From Paenibacillus sp. FSL H8-0079 (lineage in GTDB: Bacteria; Bacillota; Bacilli; Paenibacillales; Paenibacillaceae), in the NCBI RefSeq assembly GCF_037991315.1, contig NZ_CP150300.1:2852001-2916000 (forward strand): a stretch of DNA of 64,000 nucleotides. Direction: 5' to 3'. Below are positions 9,219-18,348 of this stretch, one piece after another (within the stretch, counting starts at the first letter, position 1; each line of letters starts with the position of its first letter). The translations under genes and the position numbers were made by a program. The notes beneath the pieces are model-generated. The model ran no database searches, had not been told where the DNA came from, and worked only from the letters and a program-made list of their open reading frames with translations.

Positions 9219-10299
9219 TGTGAAGTCTGTGAAAGATCAGATCTGGGTGGTTGGTGGTTATGGTCAAGTAGGGCAGATGATATGTACTCAGCTGGGGAAA
9301 TTGTTTCCGGGTAAAGTATGGGCAGCGGGTACGCGTATGAACCGTGCGGAAGAATTCAGCCGATCGACAGGTGGTGCTGTACTGCCGCTTCAACTGGATG
9401 TGACAAAACCTGTGGAGCCTTCCATGTTACGGTCTGTGAAGCTCGTGATCATGTGTGTGGACCAGAGTGATACTCGGTTCGTTGAATCCTGTGCACAAGC
9501 CGGAACGGATTATATTGATATTTCTGCAAAATATGATTTTCTCGCTCAGGTTGAACAGTTGCACACCAAAATGCAACATTCCAAATCGACCGCGATCCTC
9601 AGCGTTGGATTATCACCGGGAGTCACGAATCTGCTTGTACGTGAAGCGACCATGCATATGGATCAGGTGGAGGAAGCAGATATTACCGTAATGCTGGGAC
9701 TTGGCGAGAAACACGGGAAGGCTGCCGTGGAATGGACCGTTGATCAGATGAATGCCACCTACCAGGTAATGCAAAAGGGCAAACCAGCTGAGGTACAAAG
9801 TTTCGGAGATGGCAAAAGGATTGATTTTGGAACGGAACTGGGGAACCGGAAGGCCTATCGATTTAACTTTTCGGATCAACATGTGGTTGCTCGGACGTTA
9901 CGTATTCCAACCGTATCTACCAGACTCTGTCTGGACTCCCGCTGGATCACAAGATCCATGGCAATCTCCAAACGTGCAGGGTTATTTTCATTGTTGCGTG
10001 TCCCGTCTATTCGCAATGGAACGGTTAAGGCATTTGGCCTTATTCCTGGGGGAGAGCCGATGTATGCGGTCAAGGTTGATGCCGTAGGATGGGAAAATGG
10101 TGAGCAAGTACGCGTCGAACAACTGCTGGTTGGTCATAAAGAAGCAGATGCGACGGCGGCGGTGGCAGCAGCCGTGGCAGAACGCGTGTATAGAACAGCG
10201 TTGCCACATGGTGTGTTTCATATTGAACAGGTTCTCTCTTTGCAGGACATTCAGGATGCACTTCATACGCCACTAAAGGTGACAACCAAGATCACCTAG
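9202..10299 (+). CDS. Saccharopine dehydrogenase-like NAD(P)-binding protein
   Basis: 365 residues with an N-terminal Rossmann motif (IWVVGGYGQVGQMICTQLG) and the overall layout of the saccharopine dehydrogenase NADP-binding family, including the conserved region ILSVGLSPGVTNLLVREA. Members outside lysine metabolism are mostly of unknown substrate. ATG 9202 lies inside the end of the methyltransferase gene, behind GGTGGAGGG. The pairing suggests a shared, unidentified small-molecule pathway. Confidence 0.8.
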   Translation: MQVGTNVKSVKDQIWVVGGYGQVGQMICTQLGKLFPGKVWAAGTRMNRAEEFSRSTGGAVLPLQLDVTKPVEPSMLRSVKLVIMCVDQSDTRFVESCAQAGTDYIDISAKYDFLAQVEQLHTKMQHSKSTAILSVGLSPGVTNLLVREATMHMDQVEEADITVMLGLGEKHGKAAVEWTVDQMNATYQVMQKGKPAEVQSFGDGKRIDFGTELGNRKAYRFNFSDQHVVARTLRIPTVSTRLCLDSRWITRSMAISKRAGLFSLLRVPSIRNGTVKAFGLIPGGEPMYAVKVDAVGWENGEQVRVEQLLVGHKEADATAAVAAAVAERVYRTALPHGVFHIEQVLSLQDIQDALHTPLKVTTKIT

Positions 10300-10311
10300 T
10301 TTCATGTTCTT

Positions 10312-10339
10312 TTGCGGGTACCCTCCAATCTGCTATGAT
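10312..10339 (+). promoter_or_regulatory. Sigma-A-type promoter of the 97-residue gene
   Basis: TTGCGG (10312-10317), 16 bp, TATGAT (10334-10339), 35 bp before the start at 10374. Confidence 0.5.
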
Positions 10340-10373
10340 GGAACAATAATCATGGTATGAATGGAGGGAGATC

Positions 10374-10667
10374 ATGAACTGCGTTGCTGTATTACCTTAT
10401 TACAAAGTACAGAGAGAAGTGACGGGTCTCGCCCAAGAGATTGAGATGAATGCCCGCTCCATGATTCTGTATTCAGATAAAATCGTGACCAAATACCGCG
10501 AGTTCAACATTACGGAAGTGTTTGACATGTCATTTCGACGAATGGGCGATGAAGGTGGATTTTTCTATCTGCACACAAGTACAGGCGTGTATCCATACAT
10601 GGTCGAAATTGACCCTAAACCCTTTATACAAAGTTTCAGAAAGATGACGATCCAAAAATTAAAATGA
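10374..10667 (+). CDS. Conserved small protein of unknown function
   Basis: 97 residues, soluble, no signal peptide or membrane helix. It begins MNCVAVLPYYKVQREVTGLA and has alternating strands (KIVTKYREFNITEVFDMSFR, FYLHTSTGVYPYMVEIDP) that look like a small PH-like beta fold. GGAGGGAG lies just before ATG 10374, and its own promoter lies upstream. It is probably a real gene given the promoter, the ribosome site and the normal composition, but no family could be assigned. Confidence 0.65.
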   Translation: MNCVAVLPYYKVQREVTGLAQEIEMNARSMILYSDKIVTKYREFNITEVFDMSFRRMGDEGGFFYLHTSTGVYPYMVEIDPKPFIQSFRKMTIQKLK

Positions 10668-10745
10668 CTTGACCTTGCCGTTACGTGAAGGCTTACCCTC
10701 GGATATGGAAGGAACGATAACCAATCCAGAGGAGCCGTGAATGTA

Positions 10746-12038
10746 ATGAGTATATTGATTCAGCAAGCGACCATCCTAACGATGAAAGATGCCGAGGCCC
10801 CCTTTATGGGGGATATTCGTATTGAAGGAGATCGCATTGTACAGATTGCGAACCACATTCCTCCTCAACCTGACGATGAGATTATCGATGGCCGCAATAA
10901 GGTTGCTATGCCGGGACTGATAAATGCCCACCAACATACACCGATGAGCCTGCTCCGGGGATTCTCGGATGATCTGAAGCTGATGGACTGGCTCGAACGT
11001 AAAATGTTGCCTGCCGAAGCACGGATGAACCCGGAAGACATCTATTGGGGTGCCAAGTTATCCATCGCCGAGATGATCCGTTCAGGTACCACTGCTTTTG
11101 CGGATATGTATATCCATATGAATGAGATTGCAGAAGCAGTGAAGCAAACAGGTATGCGGGCATCGCTTACACGTGGGATGGTATTCATGGAGGATGATGG
11201 GGGACGCAGGTTGCAGGAGGCGATCGATCTTGTACAACGCTGGTCTGGAGCGGCAGAGGGGCGAATTACAACCATGTATGGCCCCCACTCGCCCTACACC
11301 TGTCCCGTGGAGCCGCTCCGTGAAGTCATTGCCATGGCTGTCGCGGAGGATATTCCTCTACATATTCATCTAGCTGAAACGAAGGAAGAAGTCGTGAAGA
11401 TTCGTGAGCGCTATGGCATGACGCCGACGGAGTATTTGGAAGAGGCGGGGATGTTCGAACAGGCACATGTCCTGCTTGCACATGGCGTACACCTTAATCG
11501 AAGGGACATCGGCAGATTGAAGGGTATGCGCGGCGGTGTAGCACACAATCCGGTCAGCAATCTGAAGCTGGGTTGTGGAATTGCTCCGATTACCGAGATG
11601 TTGGCCCAAGGAATTAACGTGGGAATGGGAACGGATGGAGCGGGAAGTGCCACAACCGTGGATATGTTCGAGGAGATCAAAGCCGCGACCTGGCTGCAAA
11701 AGCTGGACTATGGTGATCCCACTCGCTTGCCAGCCAAGGAAGTTCTAAGCATGGCGACACGCGGAAGTGCTAATCTGCTTGGCCTTCAACATGAAGTGGG
11801 TGTGCTTGAAGTGGATCGCAAAGCTGATCTGATTCTGATCGACTTGGCCAAACCACATCTTCAACCGGTACATGAGGTAGAGTCGCTACTGGCATACAGT
11901 GTAAACGGTGCGGATGTGGACACCACGATCGTGAATGGCCAGATTCTCATGAGAGGCAGAAAGCTGCTCACAATCGATGAGGAAGAACTTTACCGTGAGG
12001 TGAAGGTTAGAGCCAAACGAATCGTTGAAGGAATTTAA
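10746..12038 (+). CDS. mtaD: Amidohydrolase, probable 5-methylthioadenosine/S-adenosylhomocysteine deaminase
   Basis: 430-residue metal-dependent amidohydrolase of the MtaD/TrzN-like group, which deaminates MTA, SAH or adenosine-type substrates. Metal and catalytic motifs: AHQHTPMSLLRG (His62 and His64), HIHLAETKEE, LAHGVHL, AHNPVSNLKLGCGI and GTDGAGSATTVDMF. GTG 10737 is only 2 nt from GAGGAG; the in-frame ATG 10746 has an 11-nt spacing and is preferred. Recycling of SAM by-products would fit the nearby methyltransferase, but this link is inference. Confidence 0.82.
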   Translation: MSILIQQATILTMKDAEAPFMGDIRIEGDRIVQIANHIPPQPDDEIIDGRNKVAMPGLINAHQHTPMSLLRGFSDDLKLMDWLERKMLPAEARMNPEDIYWGAKLSIAEMIRSGTTAFADMYIHMNEIAEAVKQTGMRASLTRGMVFMEDDGGRRLQEAIDLVQRWSGAAEGRITTMYGPHSPYTCPVEPLREVIAMAVAEDIPLHIHLAETKEEVVKIRERYGMTPTEYLEEAGMFEQAHVLLAHGVHLNRRDIGRLKGMRGGVAHNPVSNLKLGCGIAPITEMLAQGINVGMGTDGAGSATTVDMFEEIKAATWLQKLDYGDPTRLPAKEVLSMATRGSANLLGLQHEVGVLEVDRKADLILIDLAKPHLQPVHEVESLLAYSVNGADVDTTIVNGQILMRGRKLLTIDEEELYREVKVRAKRIVEGI

Positions 12039-12080
12039 TTTTAGGTCAATTTGTTCCAAACTGGAAAATGATTTGTGCTC

Positions 12081-12115
12081 AAAACGCCATGGAGGCTTTC
12101 TCCATGGCGTTTTTT
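12081..12115 (+). terminator. Strong terminator after mtaD
   Basis: Perfect 14-bp stem (12081-12094 with 12100-12113), loop GCTTT, then a T run. Confidence 0.92.
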
Positions 12116-12140
12116 GTCGAATTATAACTGGGAATAGTTC

Positions 12141-12182
12141 CATGGACCTGTTCAGAATCGGTTCAGAATGACTCGTTATACT
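12141..12182 (+). promoter_or_regulatory. Direct-repeat promoter box of the dockerin/cohesin operon
   Basis: GTTCA repeats start at 12150 and 12161, exactly 11 bp apart, followed by a TATACT -10 (12177-12182) and no ordinary -35. Over 40 bp it matches the region 15590-15629 in front of the ABC/two-component operon at 29 positions. Tandem repeats with an 11-bp period next to the -10 are typical of OmpR/PhoB-type response regulators. The regulator at 17680 is the obvious candidate. Confidence 0.65.
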
Positions 12183-12230
12183 GAGCATGTAGTTGTTCAA
12201 ATTTGAAATGTACACGAGGAGGAACATGAA

Positions 12231-13280
12231 TTGAAGGGGAAACAAAACAAAAAACGGCTTAAGCCGATATTGAAAAAAAGCATGTTGACTGCACTCGGGT
12301 TGGGCATTGCATTGCCTATAGGTGGAACGCTTCCTCAAGCTAACGCAGGAGCAATTGGTCCGGTAATAAACATTTCACGACCTGTTCTTAACGATGGCAT
12401 CCAGTGGTTAAGTTATTCATCGGAACAAAATGATCCTTCTTTTGTACCCGATGTGCCCATAGAGGTAACAAGCAATAATACAGTCAGAATCAATTTAAGT
12501 ACACATTTTCGATCCGATGAGTTTAATATGCTCACAGCCAGTTCAGGTGATAGCAGTATAGCTGAGGTGTATGTAGAAACAAGACAAGATGAAAATATGC
12601 CTACACCTACAAGTACATTGGTGGTTATTCCTTACAAGAGCGGCAAAATCAATATCGAATTGAAAGCTAAATATACAGTATCTGATGTACCAGAAACGGT
12701 TACGGATAACTTTGAACTTCACATTAGTAAAAAAGGGGATGTAAATGCAGACGGAAAAGTGAATTCTGCGGATGCAGCAGACCTTTTGGAATATCTTCGT
12801 AACATGCTAAGTCGCCGCGGCTTTACCTACGTAGAGATGAACCGAATGGACGTGGATCGTAATGCGGAACCCTCTTTGGGGGATATGAATGCGTTGTTAA
12901 ACGGATATGCCAACAAAACACTTGGCGCGAAAAACAATGACTATGTGTTGACCTTCCAACAAGTGGACGATGCGCCTTATGTGTTGAATGGTCAATTGAA
13001 GGATTACATGGAGAACGCAATTGCCACTGATTATGATTTAATGGATGTTGATGGGGATTACATTAATACTCCTTCTTATCAGTGGTACCGCGCAACAGAA
13101 GCTTCAGGAGGAGATATGGTTCCAATAGAAGGGGAGACACGAGAACAGCATACCGTTACATCGGAGGACGAGGATCATTATCTTGTGCTCGAAGTGACTG
13201 CTCATTCCACTTCAGACGCGAATACGGAGCCTAGACGAGTATACATTGTTGGAAAAGAAAAAATACAACTCCCTGATTAA
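12231..13280 (+). CDS. Secreted dockerin-domain protein
   Basis: 349 residues. Sec signal peptide (basic MKGKQNKKRLKP, hydrophobic core, likely cut after ANA39). Residues 41-168 look like an Ig-like or cadherin-like beta domain. Residues 168-226 form a dockerin: the first calcium loop DVNADGKVNSAD (170-181) is canonical, and the second, DVDRNAEPSLGD (207-218), keeps Asp, Asp, Asn and Asp at positions 1, 3, 5 and 12 but lacks the Gly. Residues 235-349 form a second beta domain. No catalytic domain is visible. The TTG start has AGGAGG at 8 nt. Followed 90 bp later by a cohesin-SLH gene, its likely binding partner. Confidence 0.82.
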   Translation: MKGKQNKKRLKPILKKSMLTALGLGIALPIGGTLPQANAGAIGPVINISRPVLNDGIQWLSYSSEQNDPSFVPDVPIEVTSNNTVRINLSTHFRSDEFNMLTASSGDSSIAEVYVETRQDENMPTPTSTLVVIPYKSGKINIELKAKYTVSDVPETVTDNFELHISKKGDVNADGKVNSADAADLLEYLRNMLSRRGFTYVEMNRMDVDRNAEPSLGDMNALLNGYANKTLGAKNNDYVLTFQQVDDAPYVLNGQLKDYMENAIATDYDLMDVDGDYINTPSYQWYRATEASGGDMVPIEGETREQHTVTSEDEDHYLVLEVTAHSTSDANTEPRRVYIVGKEKIQLPD

Positions 13281-13370
13281 TTCATATTTTTTAATTTAGA
13301 TAACGAATAACAATACTTTTCTATCTTCACCATGCAATCTACCAATTGATAAAGACATGGAGGCTAATAC

Positions 13371-15299
13371 ATGTTTCAACCGAAAAAGAAACGTCCAAGA
13401 ATCAGAAAAACAATGTCAGGTCTCATCGCACTGACGCTACTCTCGTCTCTCGTATTCCCGAGTATAGCTGGGGCAGAGCCGGCAGAACCATCACAGGTGC
13501 AATTTGCAAATGTTAGTGTACAGGCGGGGCAGACGGTTCATGTCCCTGTTACATTAAAGCAGTCCTATTCTCAGGTTAGCGCTTATAATATGCAAATTGA
13601 TTATGATACATCTGCACTGGAAGTTGTCCGTATCACGCCTAAATCTGTCAGTACCATTAGCACATCCCCAGAAGAAACCGGTACAGGAGACTTCCAGTAC
13701 GTAATTAATAACGAAGAAGGCTGGGTACGGATTATCTGGGTTGATTTCAATGCAGGTGAACGTCTGATTTCAGACGAACAGCAATTATTTGATATTGAGG
13801 TCAAAGCCAAAAGTAATGCGACTCCTGGTACAAAACAGCTCACAGTGGTGCAAGGCGATTCAGAACATTGGCATTTTACAAATCTAGAACACAATAGTGG
13901 TGCTCAGTTGTCCGGTGGAACGATCACAATTACAGCAGCAAACCCAAGTGGTGGCAATTCGGGTTCTCCAGGTTCCTCTTCGGGAGGAAGTGTATCGCCA
14001 ACTACACCCGTGGTTACCCCAGTTCCATCGACTCCGGCGGTAACCAAAGGCGTAGATATCTATGTGAATGGACAGAAACAGGAACAATCTGCGACGGCTA
14101 CCACATCAACGGTAGGCAATCAGGTTACTACCACTGTTCACGTGGATAATGACAAAGTCATTAATCAGATTGGAAGTGGACTGCGAACGCTTCTGCTACC
14201 CATTACAGGTACTGGCAAGGGCGCGGTCGTTGGTGAACTGAACGGCAAACTAGTCAAAACGATGGAAGGAAGTAATGCTGAAGTTGTCATTCAGACTGAT
14301 AGCGGTACTTATACCCTCCCGGCTAATCAGATTCAGGTAGATCAGGTTCTGAACCAATTCGGAAGCACCGTTCCATTGGAAGATATCACCATTCAAATCG
14401 CTATTGTGCCTAGTGCCACATCCAAGCAAACAGCAATTCAGGCCGCAGCGGACAAACTGCAGAACACTACAGTGATTGCAACCCCAGTTGATTTTGAAGT
14501 GACAGCCATCTGGAATGGACAGCAAGTCAATGTGGATCGTTTCAATTCATATGTAGAGCGCTCCATTACACTCCCAGAGGGTGTCGATGGTTCAAAGATC
14601 ACGACAGGTGTCGTACTTCAACCAGATGGCAGCCTTCTGCATGTGCCGACCAAGGTTATCAAAGGTAACGGGCAAGATTCTGCTATTATTAACAGCTTGA
14701 CGAACAGCACTTACGCCCTGATCTATCATCCGGCAACATTCAGCGATGTAACGAATCACTGGAGTCGTGAGGACGTACAGGATCTGGCATCCCGTCTGAT
14801 CGTACAAGGTACTGGTGATAACGTGTTTGCGCCGGACCGGAGTATTACGCGGGCAGAGTTTACGGCTGTTTTGTTAAGAGGTTTGGGTCTGCACTCCCCG
14901 ATTAGCGCAGAAGCAGCATCATTCACGGATGTGAAGACAGGCAGCTGGTATGAGGATGAGGTTCAGACGGCTGTGTCCTATGGCCTGATCTCAGGTTATG
15001 CTGACGACAGCTTCCGTCCGAATAGCGAAATTTCTCGTGCTGAAGCGCTAACCATTGTGTCACGTGCGATGAAACTGGTCGGTCTGGCACAGGCCGACGC
15101 GTCAGAGACAACAAGCCTGCTGAGCACATACAGCGATAGCGCTAAAGTACAATCATGGGCAGCAGAGCCGGTTGCATCGGCGATTAAACAAGAGCTGGTA
15201 CAAGGTGCTGATGGCAAGCTGATGACAGATGCAGACATTAGTCGTGCACAGTCAGCGGCAATTGTGAAAAGGCTGCTGGCAAAAGCCGGACTAATCTAA
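13371..15299 (+). CDS. Cohesin-domain protein with C-terminal SLH repeats (surface anchor)
   Basis: 642 residues. Signal peptide ending near AGA35; a cohesin-like domain at about 42-183 (QAGQTVHVPVTLKQSYSQVS, then AYNMQIDYDTSALEVV); a Gly/Ser/Thr/Pro linker at about 184-223; a long middle region; and three SLH repeats starting near 458 (FSDVTNHWS), 520 (FTDVKTGSWY) and 585 (YSDSAKVQSW). SLH repeats attach proteins to pyruvylated cell-wall polymer. The protein is built as a single-cohesin wall anchor. Next to the dockerin gene, without a terminator between them, it probably displays that protein on the cell surface. Confidence 0.85.
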   Translation: MFQPKKKRPRIRKTMSGLIALTLLSSLVFPSIAGAEPAEPSQVQFANVSVQAGQTVHVPVTLKQSYSQVSAYNMQIDYDTSALEVVRITPKSVSTISTSPEETGTGDFQYVINNEEGWVRIIWVDFNAGERLISDEQQLFDIEVKAKSNATPGTKQLTVVQGDSEHWHFTNLEHNSGAQLSGGTITITAANPSGGNSGSPGSSSGGSVSPTTPVVTPVPSTPAVTKGVDIYVNGQKQEQSATATTSTVGNQVTTTVHVDNDKVINQIGSGLRTLLLPITGTGKGAVVGELNGKLVKTMEGSNAEVVIQTDSGTYTLPANQIQVDQVLNQFGSTVPLEDITIQIAIVPSATSKQTAIQAAADKLQNTTVIATPVDFEVTAIWNGQQVNVDRFNSYVERSITLPEGVDGSKITTGVVLQPDGSLLHVPTKVIKGNGQDSAIINSLTNSTYALIYHPATFSDVTNHWSREDVQDLASRLIVQGTGDNVFAPDRSITRAEFTAVLLRGLGLHSPISAEAASFTDVKTGSWYEDEVQTAVSYGLISGYADDSFRPNSEISRAEALTIVSRAMKLVGLAQADASETTSLLSTYSDSAKVQSWAAEPVASAIKQELVQGADGKLMTDADISRAQSAAIVKRLLAKAGLI

Positions 15300-15304
15300 A
15301 CTTT

Positions 15305-15490
15305 ATAAGTTGAACTAAAGATTATTTACACTGACACTACGACGACAGAATAACCTTCCAATCGCTGTTATCCCCAGATTTTTTGAATCCCTTTTCCAAA
15401 GGTGAAAATCCGGGGATAAAGGCGAACGCTTCGCTTTTTCAGGTTTTTTCTGTCTTCTCCGTTATCGTGTAAATGATTAGTTTAACTTAT
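15305..15490 (+). repeat. MITE-like palindromic element, copy A
   Basis: 186 bp with imperfect terminal inverted repeats (ATAAGTTGAACTAA at the left end; ATAAGTTAAACTAA as the reverse complement of the right end), each followed by ATTTACAC inward. The centre holds nested hairpins (CCCCAGATTTT with AAAATCCGGGG; GCGAACGCTTCGC). No coding potential. Related copies lie at 26079-26265 (inverted) and 53663-53845, with a decayed half at 25263-25350. TA dinucleotides flank both ends. Confidence 0.8.
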
Positions 15491-15589
15491 ATTATCAAAT
15501 GCAATAACGAAATAAGACAACCCGAGTCCTTATATCTAAGGATTCGGGTTTTTTGCATATAGTTCTTTTGAACAACCTCTTATAGGTGC

Positions 15590-15631
15590 AATGGTCCAGT
15601 TCATTATCAGTTCACAATGATTTGTTACGAT
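15590..15631 (+). promoter_or_regulatory. Direct-repeat promoter box of the ABC/two-component operon
   Basis: GTTCA repeats start at 15599 and 15610 (11-bp spacing) with TACGAT (15626-15631) as the -10, aligned base for base with the box at 12141-12182. It lies 56 bp before ATG 15687. It is probably the autoregulatory site of the response regulator at 17680. Confidence 0.65.
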
Positions 15632-15686
15632 ATGAAACATGAAATAGATAGATAGAAGTGCATGATCAGGAGAGGAAGAGATCCAT

Positions 15687-17651
15687 ATGAAAATACTAGA
15701 AGTTAAAAATGTGAAGAAATCATACACCTTATATGGAAAAGAAAGAGTTCCGGTACTCCACGGTTTGAACTTAAGCTTTGAGACGGGGGAGTTCGTCTCC
15801 ATCCTAGGCGAATCTGGCTGCGGTAAGTCAACGCTGATGAATATCATTGGGGGAATGGACTCCGATTATGAAGGGGACGTCGTTGTTCGTGGCAAGAACT
15901 TAAGTGCCATGACAGAGAAGGAAATGGATGATTATCGGAAGAATAATATCGGCTTTGTCTTTCAAAATTTCAATCTGATCCCGCATCTGTCTGTCCTCGA
16001 AAATGTGACGATTGCGATGCAAATGACGGATACCAATGAGAAGGAGCGGAACCAACGTGCCGTTGATATATTAACAGAGGTCGGGCTGAAGGATCATCTG
16101 AACAAACGTCCCAACCAGTTATCTGGCGGTCAGAAGCAACGAGTTTCCATCGCACGGGCGTTATCCAACAATCCGGATATTATTCTCGCAGATGAACCAA
16201 CAGGTGCTCTGGATAGGGAAAACGGAGATCAAATCCTCGCTTTGCTCGACAGTATAGCAAAAAAGGGAATGCTGGTGATCGCCGTAACTCACTCGCAGAA
16301 AGTCGCTGACTCCGGTACACGTATTGTGAAGGTTGAAGAAGGGCGCATTAGTGATGATATTCACCTGAAAGATCCTTCTACGGCTGTTTATGAGAGTCGT
16401 CAGGATTCTTCCCGGAGCCTGAGCTTGCTTGCTTCATTCAAGATGGCACTTAAAAATATGAAACTCAACGGCAAGCGTAATGTTCTGGTCGCTTTGGGTG
16501 GATCTATAGGTATATTAAGTGTACTCCTGATGCTCTCCTTGGGGAATGGTATAACGACGTATATGAATGACGAAATCAATTCAAGTATGGACCCTTTGCT
16601 CGTGGATATAACGAAGCCGAGTGAAGAAGCCAAGGACATGCAAGGTCCCGAGGCCTTGATGGCACCAGGTGAACAATTTACCGAAGCTGATGTTGAGACA
16701 ATTCGCAATTTTCCTAATGTGGATCATGTAGAGACGATCACAACTATTACAGGCAAATCGACTATGGTGAATGAAGAACAAAGTGTGGGACTTACGCAGT
16801 TAACGACGTTAACGGATGCTTTTGATCCAGCACTGATGACAACGGGGGTCCTTCCTGTAGAAAATCAGATGCTGTTACCTCTCGATACGGCGAAACAATT
16901 AAGCGGAATCGACCAAGCCGAATCCATAATCGGCAAGTCCGTGTTTCTATATATCAATGAGATGGATGGCAATAATAAACCAGTAACCTTGGAGAAAGAA
17001 GTAACCATCTCAGGAATCTATGAAGCAGCAGACCCAAGATCTCCAATGCAACAATCCCCGGGATACATCTCATCAGAGACGTTGGAGCCAATGTATACGG
17101 ATAAAGGAATAACGATCGGGCCGATTCAGGTTAACGCCTATGCAACCGATATGAAATATGTAAATGATATCAATGAAGCTGCTGTGGATGCTGGCTTCGC
17201 AGGCTCTCAAATGGCCAAGGTCATGGAGAATATCACGACTTATGTTAGTATGGCTTCCATTGTACTCGCTGGTATTGCAGGCATTTCGTTGATCGTATCC
17301 GGTATCATGATATTGGTTGTACTCTATATTAGTGTCGTGGAACGGACGAAGGAGATCGGAATTCTTCGGGCAATTGGAGCGAGAAAGAAAGATATCAAGC
17401 GAATATTCTTCTCCGAATCTGCCTTATTAGGGGTATTTAGTGGTATTATTGCGGTAATCTTTGCAGTGATCATTAGTTATGTGTTAAACATTCTATTGGA
17501 CAATGCATTTGGAGCAAAACTCATTAATCTCTCAGGATATTATATCTTGTTCGGTATTGTGGTAAGTACAGCGATTAGTATCGTGGCCGGTCTGATGCCG
17601 TCATCAAAAGCTGCAAAACTCGACCCGATGGAATCCTTGCGATACGAATAA
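15687..17651 (+). CDS. MacB-like fused ABC transporter (ATPase plus FtsX-type permease)
   Basis: 654 residues. The N-terminal ATPase has Walker A GESGCGKST (41-49), signature LSGGQ (near 143) and Walker [12 protein letters not shown] (near 166). The C-terminal half has one helix near 270, a large extracytoplasmic domain (about 290-515) and three further helices with an FtsX/MacB core (ERTKEIGILRAIGARKKDI). This is a mechanotransmission-type transporter that works on substrates outside the membrane, such as peptides, lipoproteins or cell-wall factors. It is encoded in one operon with a two-component system, which probably senses the same signal. Confidence 0.9.
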   Translation: MKILEVKNVKKSYTLYGKERVPVLHGLNLSFETGEFVSILGESGCGKSTLMNIIGGMDSDYEGDVVVRGKNLSAMTEKEMDDYRKNNIGFVFQNFNLIPHLSVLENVTIAMQMTDTNEKERNQRAVDILTEVGLKDHLNKRPNQLSGGQKQRVSIARALSNNPDIILADEPTGALDRENGDQILALLDSIAKKGMLVIAVTHSQKVADSGTRIVKVEEGRISDDIHLKDPSTAVYESRQDSSRSLSLLASFKMALKNMKLNGKRNVLVALGGSIGILSVLLMLSLGNGITTYMNDEINSSMDPLLVDITKPSEEAKDMQGPEALMAPGEQFTEADVETIRNFPNVDHVETITTITGKSTMVNEEQSVGLTQLTTLTDAFDPALMTTGVLPVENQMLLPLDTAKQLSGIDQAESIIGKSVFLYINEMDGNNKPVTLEKEVTISGIYEAADPRSPMQQSPGYISSETLEPMYTDKGITIGPIQVNAYATDMKYVNDINEAAVDAGFAGSQMAKVMENITTYVSMASIVLAGIAGISLIVSGIMILVVLYISVVERTKEIGILRAIGARKKDIKRIFFSESALLGVFSGIIAVIFAVIISYVLNILLDNAFGAKLINLSGYYILFGIVVSTAISIVAGLMPSSKAAKLDPMESLRYE

Positions 17652-17679
17652 AACCAATTGCGGAAAGGATAATGGCTAC

Positions 17680-18348
17680 ATGAACACGATTCTGGTGGTG
17701 GACGATGATTCCCATATCCGCAAATTAATCCGAATCTATCTTGAAAAGAATCAATTCTCAGTGCTGGAAGCACCAGACGGTCAAGAAGCGCTGGATATCC
17801 TCTCTCATACAAGAGTTGATCTGGCGATTGTGGATGTAATGATGCCGCGAATAGACGGCATTGAACTTACCGAAGATATCCGATCTTATCTGGATATTCC
17901 GATTCTCATGGTAACTGCCAAGGGAGAATCCAAGGACAAAGTCAGAGGGTTTAATGCGGGGTCAGACGACTACCTGGTTAAACCTTTTGATCCGGTAGAA
18001 TTAATCCTGCGTGTAAAATCGTTACTGAAACGATATAACAAAAGTCCATCGAACATGATTCAGATCAGCGGTGTAACGATTGATTTGGGCAATCTGATGG
18101 TTGTTTCGGATGGACAATCTATCGAATTGAAAAAGAAGGAATGTGAATTGTTATTTTCTCTGGCGAGTTCGCCAGGGAAAATATTCACACGTACACAGCT
18201 TATAGATGATATATGGGGTATCGATTATGAAGGCGATGAGCGTACGGTCGACGTGCATATCAAGCGGTTAAGGGAACGGCTTGAACCCGTACCTGAGCTA
18301 GTGATCTCAACGATAAGAGGACTCGGTTATCGCCTGGAGCGTGCATGA
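17680..18348 (+). CDS. OmpR/PhoB-family response regulator
   Basis: 222 residues. Receiver domain with acidic pocket VDDD, phospho-acceptor Asp52 (AIVDVMMPRIDG) and a conserved Lys in DDYLVKPFDP; C-terminal winged helix (FTRTQLIDDIWG, then DVHIKRLRERLEP). Lies 28 bp after the MacB-like gene; its stop overlaps the kinase start (ATGA). Candidate targets are the two GTTCA direct-repeat boxes at 12150 and 15599. Confidence 0.93.
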   Translation: MNTILVVDDDSHIRKLIRIYLEKNQFSVLEAPDGQEALDILSHTRVDLAIVDVMMPRIDGIELTEDIRSYLDIPILMVTAKGESKDKVRGFNAGSDDYLVKPFDPVELILRVKSLLKRYNKSPSNMIQISGVTIDLGNLMVVSDGQSIELKKKECELLFSLASSPGKIFTRTQLIDDIWGIDYEGDERTVDVHIKRLRERLEPVPELVISTIRGLGYRLERA

